Shown here: piece after piece, positions 6,928 to 14,453 of the stretch
Layout of the letters: each line of letters opens with the position of its first letter
How positions within the stretch are numbered: the stretch's first letter is position 1
Source of the DNA: Acidiferrobacteraceae bacterium
GTDB lineage: Bacteria; Pseudomonadota; Gammaproteobacteria; Acidiferrobacterales; Acidiferrobacteraceae
Direction: 5' to 3'
DNA: 19,000 nt
Assembly: GCA_027343725.1 (NCBI GenBank)
Contig: DAHWKH010000017.1
Location: 1-19,000, forward strand
Made by a program: the position numbers and the translations under genes
The notes under the pieces: model-generated
Seen by the model: the letters and a program-made list of their open reading frames with translations, nothing else
Told to the model about the DNA's origin: nothing
Database searches by the model: none

Positions 6928-7623
6928 TTAGCGTTCGACCACGCGATTGACCCATTCCTTGACCTTGCGCGCGAGCGACCCGCGGCCGAGATCGTGCGTG
7001 GGGATCGCCGGGCGGGTGCGCGGGGGCAGATACTGGTTCGTCGGCTGGTAATTGAGTTCCGGCATGAGGGCGTAACCGCCGCGCTCGCGCACGACGCGAC
7101 TGACCGCGCTCTGCGCGTCCTCGAGGTCCCCGAAAAGGCGTGCGTGCGCCGGGCAGGCCAGCACGCAGGCGGGCTGGCGCTCCTCCTCGGGGAGGGACTC
7201 ATCGTAGATGCGGTCCACGCACAGCGTGCACTTCTTCATGGTCCCGGACTCGCGGTCGAGCTCGCGCGCCCCGTAGGGGCAGGCCCAGGAGCAGTAATTG
7301 CAGCCCATGCACTTGTCCTGATCGACGAGCACGATGCCGTCCTCGGGGCGCTTGTAGGACGCGCCGGTGGGACACACGGTCACGCACTCAGCGTTCTCGC
7401 AATGCATGCACGACATCGGGAAGTTGATGGTCTTGTTGTTCGGGTATTCGCCGATTTCGTAATGGCGCACGCGATTGAACCAGACCCCCGAGGGCTCCCG
7501 ACCGTAGGGGTCGTAGTCGCTCAGGGGCGCCGTGATGGCGCTCGTGTTCCACTCCTTGCACGCGGTCGCGCAGGCATGGCACCCGACACAGGTATCGAGG
7601 TCAATCACAAGTCCCAAACGCAT
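6928..7623 (-). CDS. soeB: Four-cluster ferredoxin-like electron-transfer subunit SoeB
   Basis: A 231-residue Fe-S subunit of the DmsB/NrfC type, carrying electrons from the Mo subunit to the membrane anchor. All sixteen cluster cysteines are visible in four groups: C12/15/18/22, C72/75/80/84, C105/108/111/115 and C132/135/153/157, enough for four [4Fe-4S] clusters. I start at ATG 7623 because it has a strong Shine-Dalgarno (GGAGGAAAGG) and gives the family start MRLGLVIDLDTC; a frame open to 7671 would overlap soeA and adds nothing recognisable. No signal peptide is present, so it is cytoplasmic. It lies 13 bp after soeA. Confidence 0.92.
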   Translation of the reverse strand: MRLGLVIDLDTCVGCHACATACKEWNTSAITAPLSDYDPYGREPSGVWFNRVRHYEIGEYPNNKTINFPMSCMHCENAECVTVCPTGASYKRPEDGIVLVDQDKCMGCNYCSWACPYGARELDRESGTMKKCTLCVDRIYDESLPEEERQPACVLACPAHARLFGDLEDAQSAVSRVVRERGGYALMPELNYQPTNQYLPPRTRPAIPTHDLGRGSLARKVKEWVNRVVER

Positions 7624-7636
7624 CCTTTCCTCCTTC

Positions 7637-10483
7637 CTATGACCGGGTGCGCGTGTTGTAGCGCAGCACATCGGGCTTGGCCGGCGCCCCGGGGAGCGGT
7701 GTCACGTTCTCGAACGTGGGCCACACGCCTTCCTCGCCGGGAGCGGCCGGCGTGATCCGGACCATGAGGTCATACCACGCGGCTTGTCCGGTGATGGGAT
7801 CGGAGTTCGTCAGCCGCCGCTCCCCGGCCTTGGGCGGCAGAAGCTCCGAGATCAAATGGTTCATCAAAAAGCCCTGGGTCGCCTCCGCGGCGCCGGGCTT
7901 CAAGCCCCAGGTCCCTGACTGTTTGCCGATCCCGTTCCAGGTCCAGACGGTGTCCTCCTGACAGCCCTCGATGAGCTTCACCTGCACTCGGATCTTGCCG
8001 TTGTGGGATTCCACCCACACCCAATCGTCGTCATGGATGCCGAGGCTCTCGCCCTTGGCGCGATTCATGTAGATGTGGTTCTGGGCGATGATCTGGCGCA
8101 GCCACGCGTTCTGCGAATCCCAGGAGTGGTACATCATCATCGGCCGCTGGTTCACGGCGAAGAACGGGTAGGCCGTTTTGTCGATCCGTTGTTGCTCGAG
8201 CGGCTCGTAGTAATCCGGCAAGGGGTCGAAGTAGGTCGCGAGCCGTTCACGGTCGACGGGATCCTGCGGCTGCGGCCCGTCATAGAGCCCGAGGCCCGCC
8301 AAGCGGAAGCGCTGGATGGCCTCCGAATAGAGCTCGATGACGATCGGCTCGGCCTGCGCGATGAATCCCGCGTCGCGCGCGAACTCGAGGTAATCGCGGT
8401 TCGCAAACCGCATGTAGCGGTGGGACTTCGGCAGATGGTACTGAAAGAAGCCCTGGTTCTCGATGTAGCGTTCCCATTGCTGGGGGTTCGGTTCGCCGCG
8501 CAGCGACTGGCTGCCATCGGCGCCGCGCCAGCCGGCGAGGAAGCCGATGCCCGGGGAGCGCTCGTAACGGATGATGAAATCCTTGTAACCCGTGTACTTG
8601 GGCGTGCCGTCGGGGTTCGTGAAGGCCGGCAGTTTGAGGCGCCCGGCGAGATCGATCAGGACCTCCTGCCAGGGGCGCACGTTGCGGTCGAGCTCCAGAA
8701 TGGGGTGGCGAATGGAATCGCACACCGCGTCCGGCTCCGAGATCGGGCGATCGAGGAGCGAGATCGCGTCGTAGCGCTCCAGATAGGTCGTATCCGGGAG
8801 CACGAGATCGGCGAAGTGCACGGTCTCGGAATGAAACGCGTCGACCACCACCAGGAAGGGGATCTTGTACTCGCCCGTGTCGTCCTTGGCGCGCAACATC
8901 TCTTGGATGTTCACGGTGTTCATCGACGAGTTCCACGCCATATTGGCCATGAAGAACAACAGCGTGTCGATCGGGTAGGGGTCGCCGTTGACCGCGTTTG
9001 TGATCACCATGTGCATCAGGCCGTGATTCGCGATCGGGGCCTCCCAGGAGTAGGCCTTGTCGATGCGCAGCGGCCGCCCGTTGTCGTCGATGACGAGGTC
9101 CTCGGGCGCCGTCGGAAAGCCCAGGGGGTGGCTGTCCAGGGGGGTGTTGGGGGCGCTGTGCTTCGCGGGCTTGCCGGGGGCCGGCACCGGGCGCGGATAG
9201 GGGGCCTTGGCGCGAAAGCCGCCGGGGCAATCGATGGTCCCGAGCAGGATCTGGAGCAAGTGGATCGCGCGCGCCGCCTGAAATCCGTTCGAGTGCGCCG
9301 AGACGCCGCGCATCGCGTGCATCGACACCGGCCGGCCGATGAAGCGGTCGTGTTTGCGGCCGGCCCAATCGGTCCACTCGACGTCCACGGTGATGGTTTC
9401 CTTGAACGCGACATGCGCCATTTCGAGCGCGAGGCGCTCGATCGTGTCCGCCGGGATCCCGCAGATACGAGCCGCCTGCGCGGGGGAAAACCGCGGGTCC
9501 AGATAGCGCTCGGCGAGCAGGGTCATCACGGTTTTCACCACCCGCCCGTCGGGGGTCGTGTACTCACCGAAGAGCGCCGGATGGCAGGAGGACTCCATGC
9601 CATTCACGAACGCCTCTTTTTGGAGGTCCCAGACCAGGGGCTGTCCGGCGGCGTCGCGATAGATGAGGCCATCGCCGGCCACGCCCGGGGTCTGCACCAC
9701 CAGAAACGGCGCGTTGGTGTAGCGGATGAGGAACTCCCAATCGAACAGCTCGCGCGAAAGCAGCACATGCACCATGGCCAACGCGAGCATCGCGTCGGTG
9801 CCTGGGCGGATCGGCACCCATTCATCGGCCACCGCCTGATAGCCGGTGCGCGCGGGGTTGATGCCGACGAACTTGCCGCCACGGCTCTTCAGCTTCTCGA
9901 TGCCGATCTTGAAGGGGTTCGAGGAGTGGTCTTCCGCCACCCCCCAGAGCATGAAGTATTTGGTGCGGTCCCAGTCGGGGTCGCCGAACTCCCAGAAGGC
10001 GTAGCCCAGGGAGTAGAGCCCGGCGGCCGCCATGTTGACGGAACAAAAGCCGCCGTGCGCCGACCAATTGAGGGTCCCGAACTGCTCCGCGAACAGGCGC
10101 GAGAGGGCCTGCATCTGATCGCGGCCAGTGAAAAACGCGAATTTGTTGGGATCGGTGGCGCGGATGTGGGCCAGTCGCTCGCTCAAAAGGTTGAGCGCTT
10201 CGTCCCACGAGATCTCCAGGAATTCGCCCGCCCCGCGCTCGGTGCCGGGCTTGCGCAGGAGCGGATTGCGCAGGCGCGCGGGTGAGCATTGCTTCATGAT
10301 GCCCGCCGAACCCTTCGCGCACAGCACGCCTTTATTGATGGGGTGATTGCGGTTACCCTGGATGAAGCGGACCTTGTTGTCCTCGATCGTGACCTTGATG
10401 CCGCAGCGGCAGGCGCACATGTAGCACGTGGAGTACTTGATCTCCTGGTGGCTGTGGTCCTCGAATGGCGGTGCGCTGGGCAT
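7637..10483 (-). CDS. soeA: Molybdopterin oxidoreductase catalytic subunit, SoeA-like sulfite dehydrogenase
   Basis: A 948-residue member of the DMSO-reductase superfamily, closest by eye to SoeA, the cytoplasmic quinone-reducing sulfite dehydrogenase of sulfur oxidisers such as Allochromatium; it would oxidise sulfite to sulfate. The N-terminal [4Fe-4S] motif is C20-x2-C23-x3-C27-x27-C55. A cysteine at 147 in AHGGFCSVNMA is the likely Mo ligand, as in the polysulfide/thiosulfate reductase and SoeA branch. The segments FFTGRDQ (117-123) and FMLWGVAEDH are typical, and the C-terminal quarter has the guanine-dinucleotide-binding domain. There is no twin-arginine signal: the chain reaches the cluster motif within 20 residues, arguing for a cytoplasmic site. 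ATG 10483 follows GGAG. First gene of the soeABC-moaCADE run. Alternatives are a polysulfide, tetrathionate or other sulfur-compound reductase. Confidence 0.85.
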   Translation of the reverse strand: MPSAPPFEDHSHQEIKYSTCYMCACRCGIKVTIEDNKVRFIQGNRNHPINKGVLCAKGSAGIMKQCSPARLRNPLLRKPGTERGAGEFLEISWDEALNLLSERLAHIRATDPNKFAFFTGRDQMQALSRLFAEQFGTLNWSAHGGFCSVNMAAAGLYSLGYAFWEFGDPDWDRTKYFMLWGVAEDHSSNPFKIGIEKLKSRGGKFVGINPARTGYQAVADEWVPIRPGTDAMLALAMVHVLLSRELFDWEFLIRYTNAPFLVVQTPGVAGDGLIYRDAAGQPLVWDLQKEAFVNGMESSCHPALFGEYTTPDGRVVKTVMTLLAERYLDPRFSPAQAARICGIPADTIERLALEMAHVAFKETITVDVEWTDWAGRKHDRFIGRPVSMHAMRGVSAHSNGFQAARAIHLLQILLGTIDCPGGFRAKAPYPRPVPAPGKPAKHSAPNTPLDSHPLGFPTAPEDLVIDDNGRPLRIDKAYSWEAPIANHGLMHMVITNAVNGDPYPIDTLLFFMANMAWNSSMNTVNIQEMLRAKDDTGEYKIPFLVVVDAFHSETVHFADLVLPDTTYLERYDAISLLDRPISEPDAVCDSIRHPILELDRNVRPWQEVLIDLAGRLKLPAFTNPDGTPKYTGYKDFIIRYERSPGIGFLAGWRGADGSQSLRGEPNPQQWERYIENQGFFQYHLPKSHRYMRFANRDYLEFARDAGFIAQAEPIVIELYSEAIQRFRLAGLGLYDGPQPQDPVDRERLATYFDPLPDYYEPLEQQRIDKTAYPFFAVNQRPMMMYHSWDSQNAWLRQIIAQNHIYMNRAKGESLGIHDDDWVWVESHNGKIRVQVKLIEGCQEDTVWTWNGIGKQSGTWGLKPGAAEATQGFLMNHLISELLPPKAGERRLTNSDPITGQAAWYDLMVRITPAAPGEEGVWPTFENVTPLPGAPAKPDVLRYNTRTRS

Positions 10484-10565
10484 GGAGACTCCGGCCGTCT
10501 GAATGAACGATGGGTAAGAAGGTAATGCCCCGCGACCGGATGTGCTACTGAATTGTTTTAATAGA

Positions 10566-10652
10566 GGAATAAGCGCCGGAATGTTATTCCGCGTGATTAT
10601 GGCGGATATTCCGGGGATTTATACAAGGGCCGAGCACTCACCCCCGATTCCG
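10566..10652. promoter_or_regulatory. Palindrome and ATTCCG repeats between soeA and the FAH gene
   Basis: The 179-bp divergent spacer 10484-10662 is AT-richer than its surroundings. It contains the perfect palindrome CGGAAT-GTT-ATTCCG (10577-10591). A competing pairing, GGAATAA (10566-10572) with TTATTCC (10584-10590), shares the right arm. ATTCCG recurs directly at 10608-10613 and 10647-10652. A possible -10 (TATACA, 10620-10625) for the plus-strand gene lies between the last two copies, with only a poor -35. This fits an operator controlling one or both divergent units; the regulator is unknown. Confidence 0.5.
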
Positions 10653-10662
10653 TGAGGTATGC

Positions 10663-11565
10663 ATGCAATTCATTCGTTATCGGCGAGGCGCGCGCAGCGT
10701 CCGTCTCGGCGTTCGCGACGCAGGCGGCGTGCGTGATTTGCGCGCGGCCTACGAGCGCTATCGGACTTTAGGGGGAGCACCTGACGCGGCGCTCGCGAAG
10801 GCCCTGCGCCAGGCGAGCCTGCGCGCGCTGATCGCAGCCGACGCGCGGGCCTTTCACGAGTTTCTGCGCGCGCAGGCAATGCAGGAGTCGGAGCGCGTGC
10901 CGGAGGAGGCGGTGACCTTGCAGGCGCCGCTCCACGACCCGGGGCGCGTGATCGGCATCGGTCTCAATTACCGCGATCACGCGCGTGAGGTCGGCCAAGA
11001 GGTGGCGGACTTCCCGCCGCTTTTCGCGAAGTGGACCAATAGTCTCACCGGGCCCTTCGATCCCATACCCTTGCCGCCGGACGTCACGGCGCTCGACTAT
11101 GAGGTGGAACTCGGCATCGTGATCGGCCGGCGCGCATGCCGCGTGGCGCCGGAGGAGGCCCTTGCGTATGTCTTTGGTTATACCGTCATCAACGATGTCA
11201 GTGCCCGCGACCGCCAGTTTCGGACGAGCCAGTGGCTTGCCGGCAAAATCGGTGACGGCTTCGCGCCGCTCGGGCCGGCGGTGACCGAGCGCCAGGACCT
11301 CGGAGACCCGCTCGTGTTGGAATTGAAGACCTGGGTCAACGGCGAGTTGCGCCAGGCGGGGCATACCCGCGACATGGTGCACGGCGTGGCCGCGCTCGTG
11401 AGCGGCCTCTCGGAACTCCTGACGCTCGAGCCCGGCGATCTGATCGCAAGCGGCACACCCGCGGGTGTCGGCATGAGCGCGAAGCCGCCGCGTTATCTGC
11501 GCTCGGGCGATCTCGTGCGCATGGAGATCACGGGGCTTGGCGCGATCGAAAACCGCGTCCTCTGA
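10663..11565 (+). CDS. Fumarylacetoacetate hydrolase (FAH) family protein
   Basis: A 300-residue FAH-family protein (PF01557). These enzymes hydrolyse, decarboxylate or tautomerise short 2-keto/enol acids such as fumarylpyruvate, acylpyruvates or oxaloacetate, using a divalent metal. The domain starts around RVIGIGLNYRDHA (95-107). Metal ligands E147, E149 (DYEVELGIVIG) and D178 (INDVSARD) are present, as is WLAGKIGDGFAPLGP (191-205), with the lysine of the lid/active site at 195. The C-terminal LEPGDLIASGTPAGVG is also diagnostic. The first 85 residues are the usual variable N-terminal part. ATG 10663 follows GAGG. The substrate cannot be told from sequence, and no aromatic-degradation genes are nearby. 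It is divergent from soeA and convergent with the methyltransferase gene. Confidence 0.88.
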   Translation: MQFIRYRRGARSVRLGVRDAGGVRDLRAAYERYRTLGGAPDAALAKALRQASLRALIAADARAFHEFLRAQAMQESERVPEEAVTLQAPLHDPGRVIGIGLNYRDHAREVGQEVADFPPLFAKWTNSLTGPFDPIPLPPDVTALDYEVELGIVIGRRACRVAPEEALAYVFGYTVINDVSARDRQFRTSQWLAGKIGDGFAPLGPAVTERQDLGDPLVLELKTWVNGELRQAGHTRDMVHGVAALVSGLSELLTLEPGDLIASGTPAGVGMSAKPPRYLRSGDLVRMEITGLGAIENRVL

Positions 11566-11592
11566 ACACACCGGAGGGACACGAAGGTGCCG

Positions 11593-11608
11593 CGGCCCTT
11601 GTGGGCCG
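11593..11608. other. GC hairpin between convergent genes
   Basis: CGGCCC (11593-11598) and GGGCCG (11603-11608) form a 6-bp stem around TTGT in the 43-bp gap between the convergent FAH and methyltransferase genes. It is the only stem-loop there and sits where both transcripts should end, but it has no T-run on either strand, so it is at best a weak or factor-dependent terminator. Confidence 0.3.
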
Positions 11609-12364
11609 TCAGGCCTTGCGCGCCTCACAGGTCAAGACGTCGAGCCAGAAGGCATCCACTTCGATCGTGAGGGCCGCGCGCACCTCCTCGGGGGCGTCGG
11701 CAAGCAGCGCGCGAATGACGAGGGCGCGCTCGGGCGGCGTGTGCGCGCGCGCAAGCCAGGAGTCGAGGTCGAGGCGCACGCGCGTGGTCTCGGAGCGGGT
11801 GACGGAAAGCCCGGCGCGCGCAAGGGCCGCGATCCACTGGGCCTGATCGTGGTCGCGCACGTGGCTTGGGTCGCGCAGAAGTTCCAGGGCCTGCAGATGC
11901 GTATCCACGAGCGCTGTCGCCGAACCGAGGGCGTCGGTGAGGACAAAGAGGCCGTCCGGACGCAGGACGCGCGCGATCTCCGCAAGCCCCGCGTCCAGGC
12001 GATGCCAGTGATGCGCGTTGTAGCGGCAGGTGACGAGATCCATGCTGGCGTCGGGGACGGGGAGGGCCGCGGCCTGGGCCTCGTGGACTTGCACCTGGGT
12101 CAAGCCGCGAGCGGTGGCCTCGGCCGTCAGGATCGCGAGCATCGCCGGGCTTGCATCGACTGCGTGCACGACCTGACAGAAGGGGGCGATCGTGAAGGCG
12201 ACATGTCCGGTTCCGGCGCCGACGTCCAGGGCCGCGCGCGGCGTCCGTTCCTCGGCGCGCGCCCGAAAAACCGCGAGATCGGCGCCCTGTGCGTGCACCG
12301 GGCTTTCGCGGTAGCCTTCGGCCGCCGATTCGAATTGCCGGGTTACAAGAGTCTCATGGGCCAT
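11609..12364 (-). CDS. Class I SAM-dependent methyltransferase
   Basis: A 251-residue methyltransferase of the UbiE/Methyltransf_11 type. Motif I is ALDVGAGTGHVAF (45-57), an acidic residue ending strand 2 is D70 in VVHAVDASPAML, and ALPVPDASMDLVTCRYNAHHW is the usual post-II/III region. The segment EIARVLRPDGLFVLTD is the typical strand-4/5 block. I use ATG 12364 (GGAG upstream) because MAHETLVTRQFESAAEGYRES is the common start of this group; the open frame continues to 12466 with unrelated residues. The substrate is unknown: relatives act on quinone precursors, small metabolites or arsenite. No cysteine set expected of an arsenite methyltransferase is present. It lies 238 bp after the ArsR-like gene, on the same strand. 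Confidence 0.85.
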   Translation of the reverse strand: MAHETLVTRQFESAAEGYRESPVHAQGADLAVFRARAEERTPRAALDVGAGTGHVAFTIAPFCQVVHAVDASPAMLAILTAEATARGLTQVQVHEAQAAALPVPDASMDLVTCRYNAHHWHRLDAGLAEIARVLRPDGLFVLTDALGSATALVDTHLQALELLRDPSHVRDHDQAQWIAALARAGLSVTRSETTRVRLDLDSWLARAHTPPERALVIRALLADAPEEVRAALTIEVDAFWLDVLTCEARKA

Positions 12365-12602
12365 GGTCGTCTCCGAGTGTCCCGGTGAGCCCACCCGGAC
12401 CTGAGCGTGCGCCGATGTCTGCTCGCCGACAAGCCCCTCGATGCCGCCGAGGAGACGGCCGACCATCTGCGCGGATTTCGGAACGGTTCACCGCGCGGAG
12501 TCGGACCGCGGCCCCAAGGCGCCGGCCCTCACACCATCACGCGCGCACGAGTGCCGCGCTTGGCGCGAAGGCGGGCGCTTTGCGGTCGATCTCCGTGGGA
12601 GA

Positions 12603-12989
12603 TTAGCGGCGCCGGCGGACCGCCTTCTTTTTGGGGGCCGCCTTCGGGGTCGCGCGTGAGGCGCCCCGCGCCGGGGCGCGCGAGCCGGTCTTGTCCGTGG
12701 GTCCTCCGCTCAAATTCTCTTCCAGGAACGTCAAGAGCTCCGCAATGGTTCCGAGAACGGGGGCATAACGGATCGAGCGCCCTTCGCGAGTGGGCTTGAT
12801 GAGCCCCGCCTGGGTGAGCTGCGACAGGTGGAACGAGGACGTGGCCGGCGCAAGCTTCAGCCGCGTGGCGATCTGGCCCGCCACCAGCCCATCGGGGCCG
12901 ATTTTGACGAGCAGTCTGACGATCGCGAGTCGGGTTTCCTGTGCCAACGCCGTCAATGCGCGCGTTGCCGCCGTAATCTTCATGGTCAT
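12603..12989 (-). CDS. ArsR-family winged-helix regulator with basic C-terminal tail
   Basis: A 128-residue protein. Residues 5-95 are an ArsR/SmtB-type winged helix (ITAATRALTALAQETRLAI, LKLAPATSSFHLSQLTQAG as recognition helix region, EGRSIRYAPV as wing). The usual metal site motif ELCVCDL is missing and the protein has no cysteine, so it is unlikely to sense metals through thiolates. After residue 96 comes a low-complexity tail rich in A, P, K and R, ending APKKKAVRRRR. ArsR proteins usually end near residue 100, so this is an extra segment resembling histone-H1-like nucleoid tails. Two in-frame ATGs exist, 12989 and 12983. A perfect hairpin (ATCTCC-GTG-GGAGAT, 12589-12603 on the plus strand) abuts the stop. 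Its target could be itself or the downstream methyltransferase gene. Confidence 0.85.
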   Translation of the reverse strand: MTMKITAATRALTALAQETRLAIVRLLVKIGPDGLVAGQIATRLKLAPATSSFHLSQLTQAGLIKPTREGRSIRYAPVLGTIAELLTFLEENLSGGPTDKTGSRAPARGASRATPKAAPKKKAVRRRR

Positions 12990-13318
12990 GGATTGGGTTT
13001 ACCTTAAAAGTGTGAGTCGGTTCATAAGGCAGCGCTTTTCACTCATAGTTCCATCGTGCCTTGGCATTGGGGTCCGTGGGGACAACCGTCCCGCCGGACG
13101 AATGACGGAATGATATCGCATTTTCGAGAGAATGGGCAGCCTCCGGCGTCATTTTGGGGAAGAAAAACCGACGGGGATCCGAAAACTGCGCTATGGACCT
13201 GGAAATGTGAATGGATTTCCGGGTAAACGCACAAGGAAAGTGCGGATATGGGAAAGCGGCCGTCGCATTGCGCGGCGGACAGTGCGATGATAGGCGTTTT
13301 CCGGATGGGGCGATCGTG
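12990..13318. other. Intergenic region between the ArsR gene and cysQ
   Basis: About 330 bases between divergent genes if cysQ starts at 13319. It is AT-richer than the coding DNA and must hold both promoters, but I see no convincing -35/-10 pair. It contains a hairpin GGAAAT/ATTTCC (13201-13206 with 13215-13220, extendable by one G-U and one C-G pair to 13199-13222) and a smaller GGGAC/GTCCC stem near 13079-13092. An open frame in phase with cysQ begins at ATG 13211, but its residues do not look like the family N-terminus. Confidence 0.45.
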
Positions 13319-14155
13319 GTGAGAGACTATGGGGATTACCTGGATGCGGGACGCAAAGCGGCGGAGCAGGCGGGCCGCGTGATCCTGCAGCACTACGAGC
13401 GCGCGGGGCCCGTCGATTGGAAGGGTGACGGGAGTCCGGTGACGCCGGCCGATCGCGGGGCCCATGAGGCGATCATGGCCGTGCTCGGCGAGACGACCCC
13501 TGAGATTCCGGTCGCCTCGGAGGAGGGTGGGGCGATCGAGGGGGCGCGCTATTGGTCGGTCGACCCGCTCGATGGGACCAAGGAATACGTGGCGCGCACC
13601 GGCGCGTTCGCGGTCAATATCGCCCTCATCGACGCGGGCCGCGCGGTGGTGGGGATCGTGCACGTCCCGGTTGCCGGCGAGACCTACTGCGCGATCAAAG
13701 GCGCGGGGGCCTGGAAGAGTGAGGCCGAGGGGAGCAGCCGGCCGCTCGCGCCCCCGGTCTACGCCGGCGGGCGCATCCGGCTCGTCGGCAGCGCCCGCCA
13801 CGGGTTGACGGCCCTCACCCGGGTCTGCAAACGACTCGCCTGCGGCGAGGGGGACATCGAGCGCATGGCGCTGGGCTCGGCGTGGAAATTCGGATGGCTC
13901 GCGGAGGGTCGGGCGGACCTCTATCCGCGGTTCGGGCCCACCCACACCTGGGACACGGCCGCCGGCCAGTGTCTCCTCGAGGAAGTCGGGGGCGCGGTGT
14001 GGGTCGCCGGGCGCAAGCCCCTTGTCTACCACCATCCCCGCCAGCGCAACCCCTCGTTTCTGGCCGTCGCGGACGCCCGGTATCCCTGGCCGGATCTCCT
14101 GGAAGAGGGCGAGGAGGCCGCGGCCGCGCGGGAGCCGGGCGAAGGATCTATATAA
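13319..14155 (+). CDS. cysQ: 3'(2'),5'-bisphosphate nucleotidase CysQ (inositol-phosphatase family)
   Basis: A member of the Li-sensitive, Mg-dependent phosphatase family. CysQ removes the 3'-phosphate of PAP, the by-product of PAPS reduction and sulfotransfer. Using GTG 13319 the protein has 278 residues. Metal-site motifs are E68/E69 in VASEEGG, D82-P-L-D85-G-T in SVDPLDGTKEY and D212 in HTWDTAAGQ. The match SVDPLDGTKEYV followed by GAFAVNIALI is typical of CysQ rather than inositol monophosphatase. The start is chosen because GGATGGGG sits 8 bases upstream and the family begins just before 'AGRKAAEQAGRVIL'; GTG 13316 is equally possible and ATG 13211 would add an atypical 36 residues. The C-terminal 20 residues are acidic and alanine-rich, beyond the usual end. 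Confidence 0.88.
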   Translation: MRDYGDYLDAGRKAAEQAGRVILQHYERAGPVDWKGDGSPVTPADRGAHEAIMAVLGETTPEIPVASEEGGAIEGARYWSVDPLDGTKEYVARTGAFAVNIALIDAGRAVVGIVHVPVAGETYCAIKGAGAWKSEAEGSSRPLAPPVYAGGRIRLVGSARHGLTALTRVCKRLACGEGDIERMALGSAWKFGWLAEGRADLYPRFGPTHTWDTAAGQCLLEEVGGAVWVAGRKPLVYHHPRQRNPSFLAVADARYPWPDLLEEGEEAAAAREPGEGSI

Positions 14156-14163
14156 GGGAAGTA

Positions 14164-14172
14164 TGATATACT
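14164..14172 (+). promoter_or_regulatory. Extended -10 promoter of the DUF2892 gene
   Basis: TGATATACT (14164-14172) matches the extended -10 consensus TGnTATAAT at all but one base. No -35 hexamer is visible, which extended -10 promoters do not need. The predicted transcript would start near 14179, giving a leader of about 23 bases that contains the GGAGGTG ribosome site. The -10 also sits in a small palindrome AGTAT-GAT-ATACT (14160-14172). Confidence 0.5.
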
Positions 14173-14201
14173 AGGCCTTATTACCGGACAGGAGGTGAAC
14201 C

Positions 14202-14405
14202 GTGTCGGTCGATCGCATTGTCATGGCGTTTGCCGGGACCGTGATACTGACGAGCCTTGTGCTCGCCCATTACGTATCCGGGGAGTGGTTGTGGCTGACG
14301 GCCTTTGTCGGGGCCAATCTGCTGCAGTCGTCTTTCACCGGGCTCTGCCCGCTCGCGAAGATCCTGAAGGTCTTCGGGGCGCGCCCCGGTTGCGCATTCG
14401 AGTAA
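14202..14405 (+). CDS. YgaP-like transmembrane protein (DUF2892)
   Basis: A 67-residue inner-membrane protein of the DUF2892/YgaP-like TM family (PF11127). It has two hydrophobic helices, about residues 6-25 and 29-46, then the family's short ending FTGLCPLAKILKVFGARPGCAFE with cysteines at about 49 and 64. In YgaP this membrane piece is fused to a rhodanese domain; alone, as here, its function is not known, though such genes often accompany sulfur-transfer proteins. GTG 14202 is preceded by a strong AGGAGGTG. The gene has its own predicted promoter and terminator and so forms a single-gene unit after cysQ. Confidence 0.85.
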   Translation: MSVDRIVMAFAGTVILTSLVLAHYVSGEWLWLTAFVGANLLQSSFTGLCPLAKILKVFGARPGCAFE

Positions 14406-14424
14406 ACTCTCAAGTGATTAATGT

Positions 14425-14449
14425 AAGCGGCTGAATAAGCCGCTTTTTT
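14425..14449 (+). terminator. Rho-independent terminator
   Basis: A perfect 8-bp stem AAGCGGCT/AGCCGCTT with a 5-base loop (GAATA), followed directly by a run of T to 14449. It lies 20 bp after the DUF2892 stop and just before the stop of the convergent acyltransferase gene. On the minus strand only a short, broken T-tract follows, so it acts mainly on the plus-strand transcript. Confidence 0.92.
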
Positions 14450-14453
14450 ATGT

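Noticed and set aside
7624..7671. N-terminal extension of SoeB
   Set aside because: It would overlap the soeA 3' end; ATG 7623 has a strong Shine-Dalgarno and the family N-terminus.
8003..10285. 760-codon open frame on the plus strand opposite soeA
   Set aside because: It is antisense to a clearly conserved gene and arises from high-GC codon bias; its residues match no family and it has no plausible start signal.
12365..12466. N-terminal extension of the methyltransferase
   Set aside because: The added 34 residues are unlike the family, and ATG 12364 has a ribosome site and the typical N-terminus.
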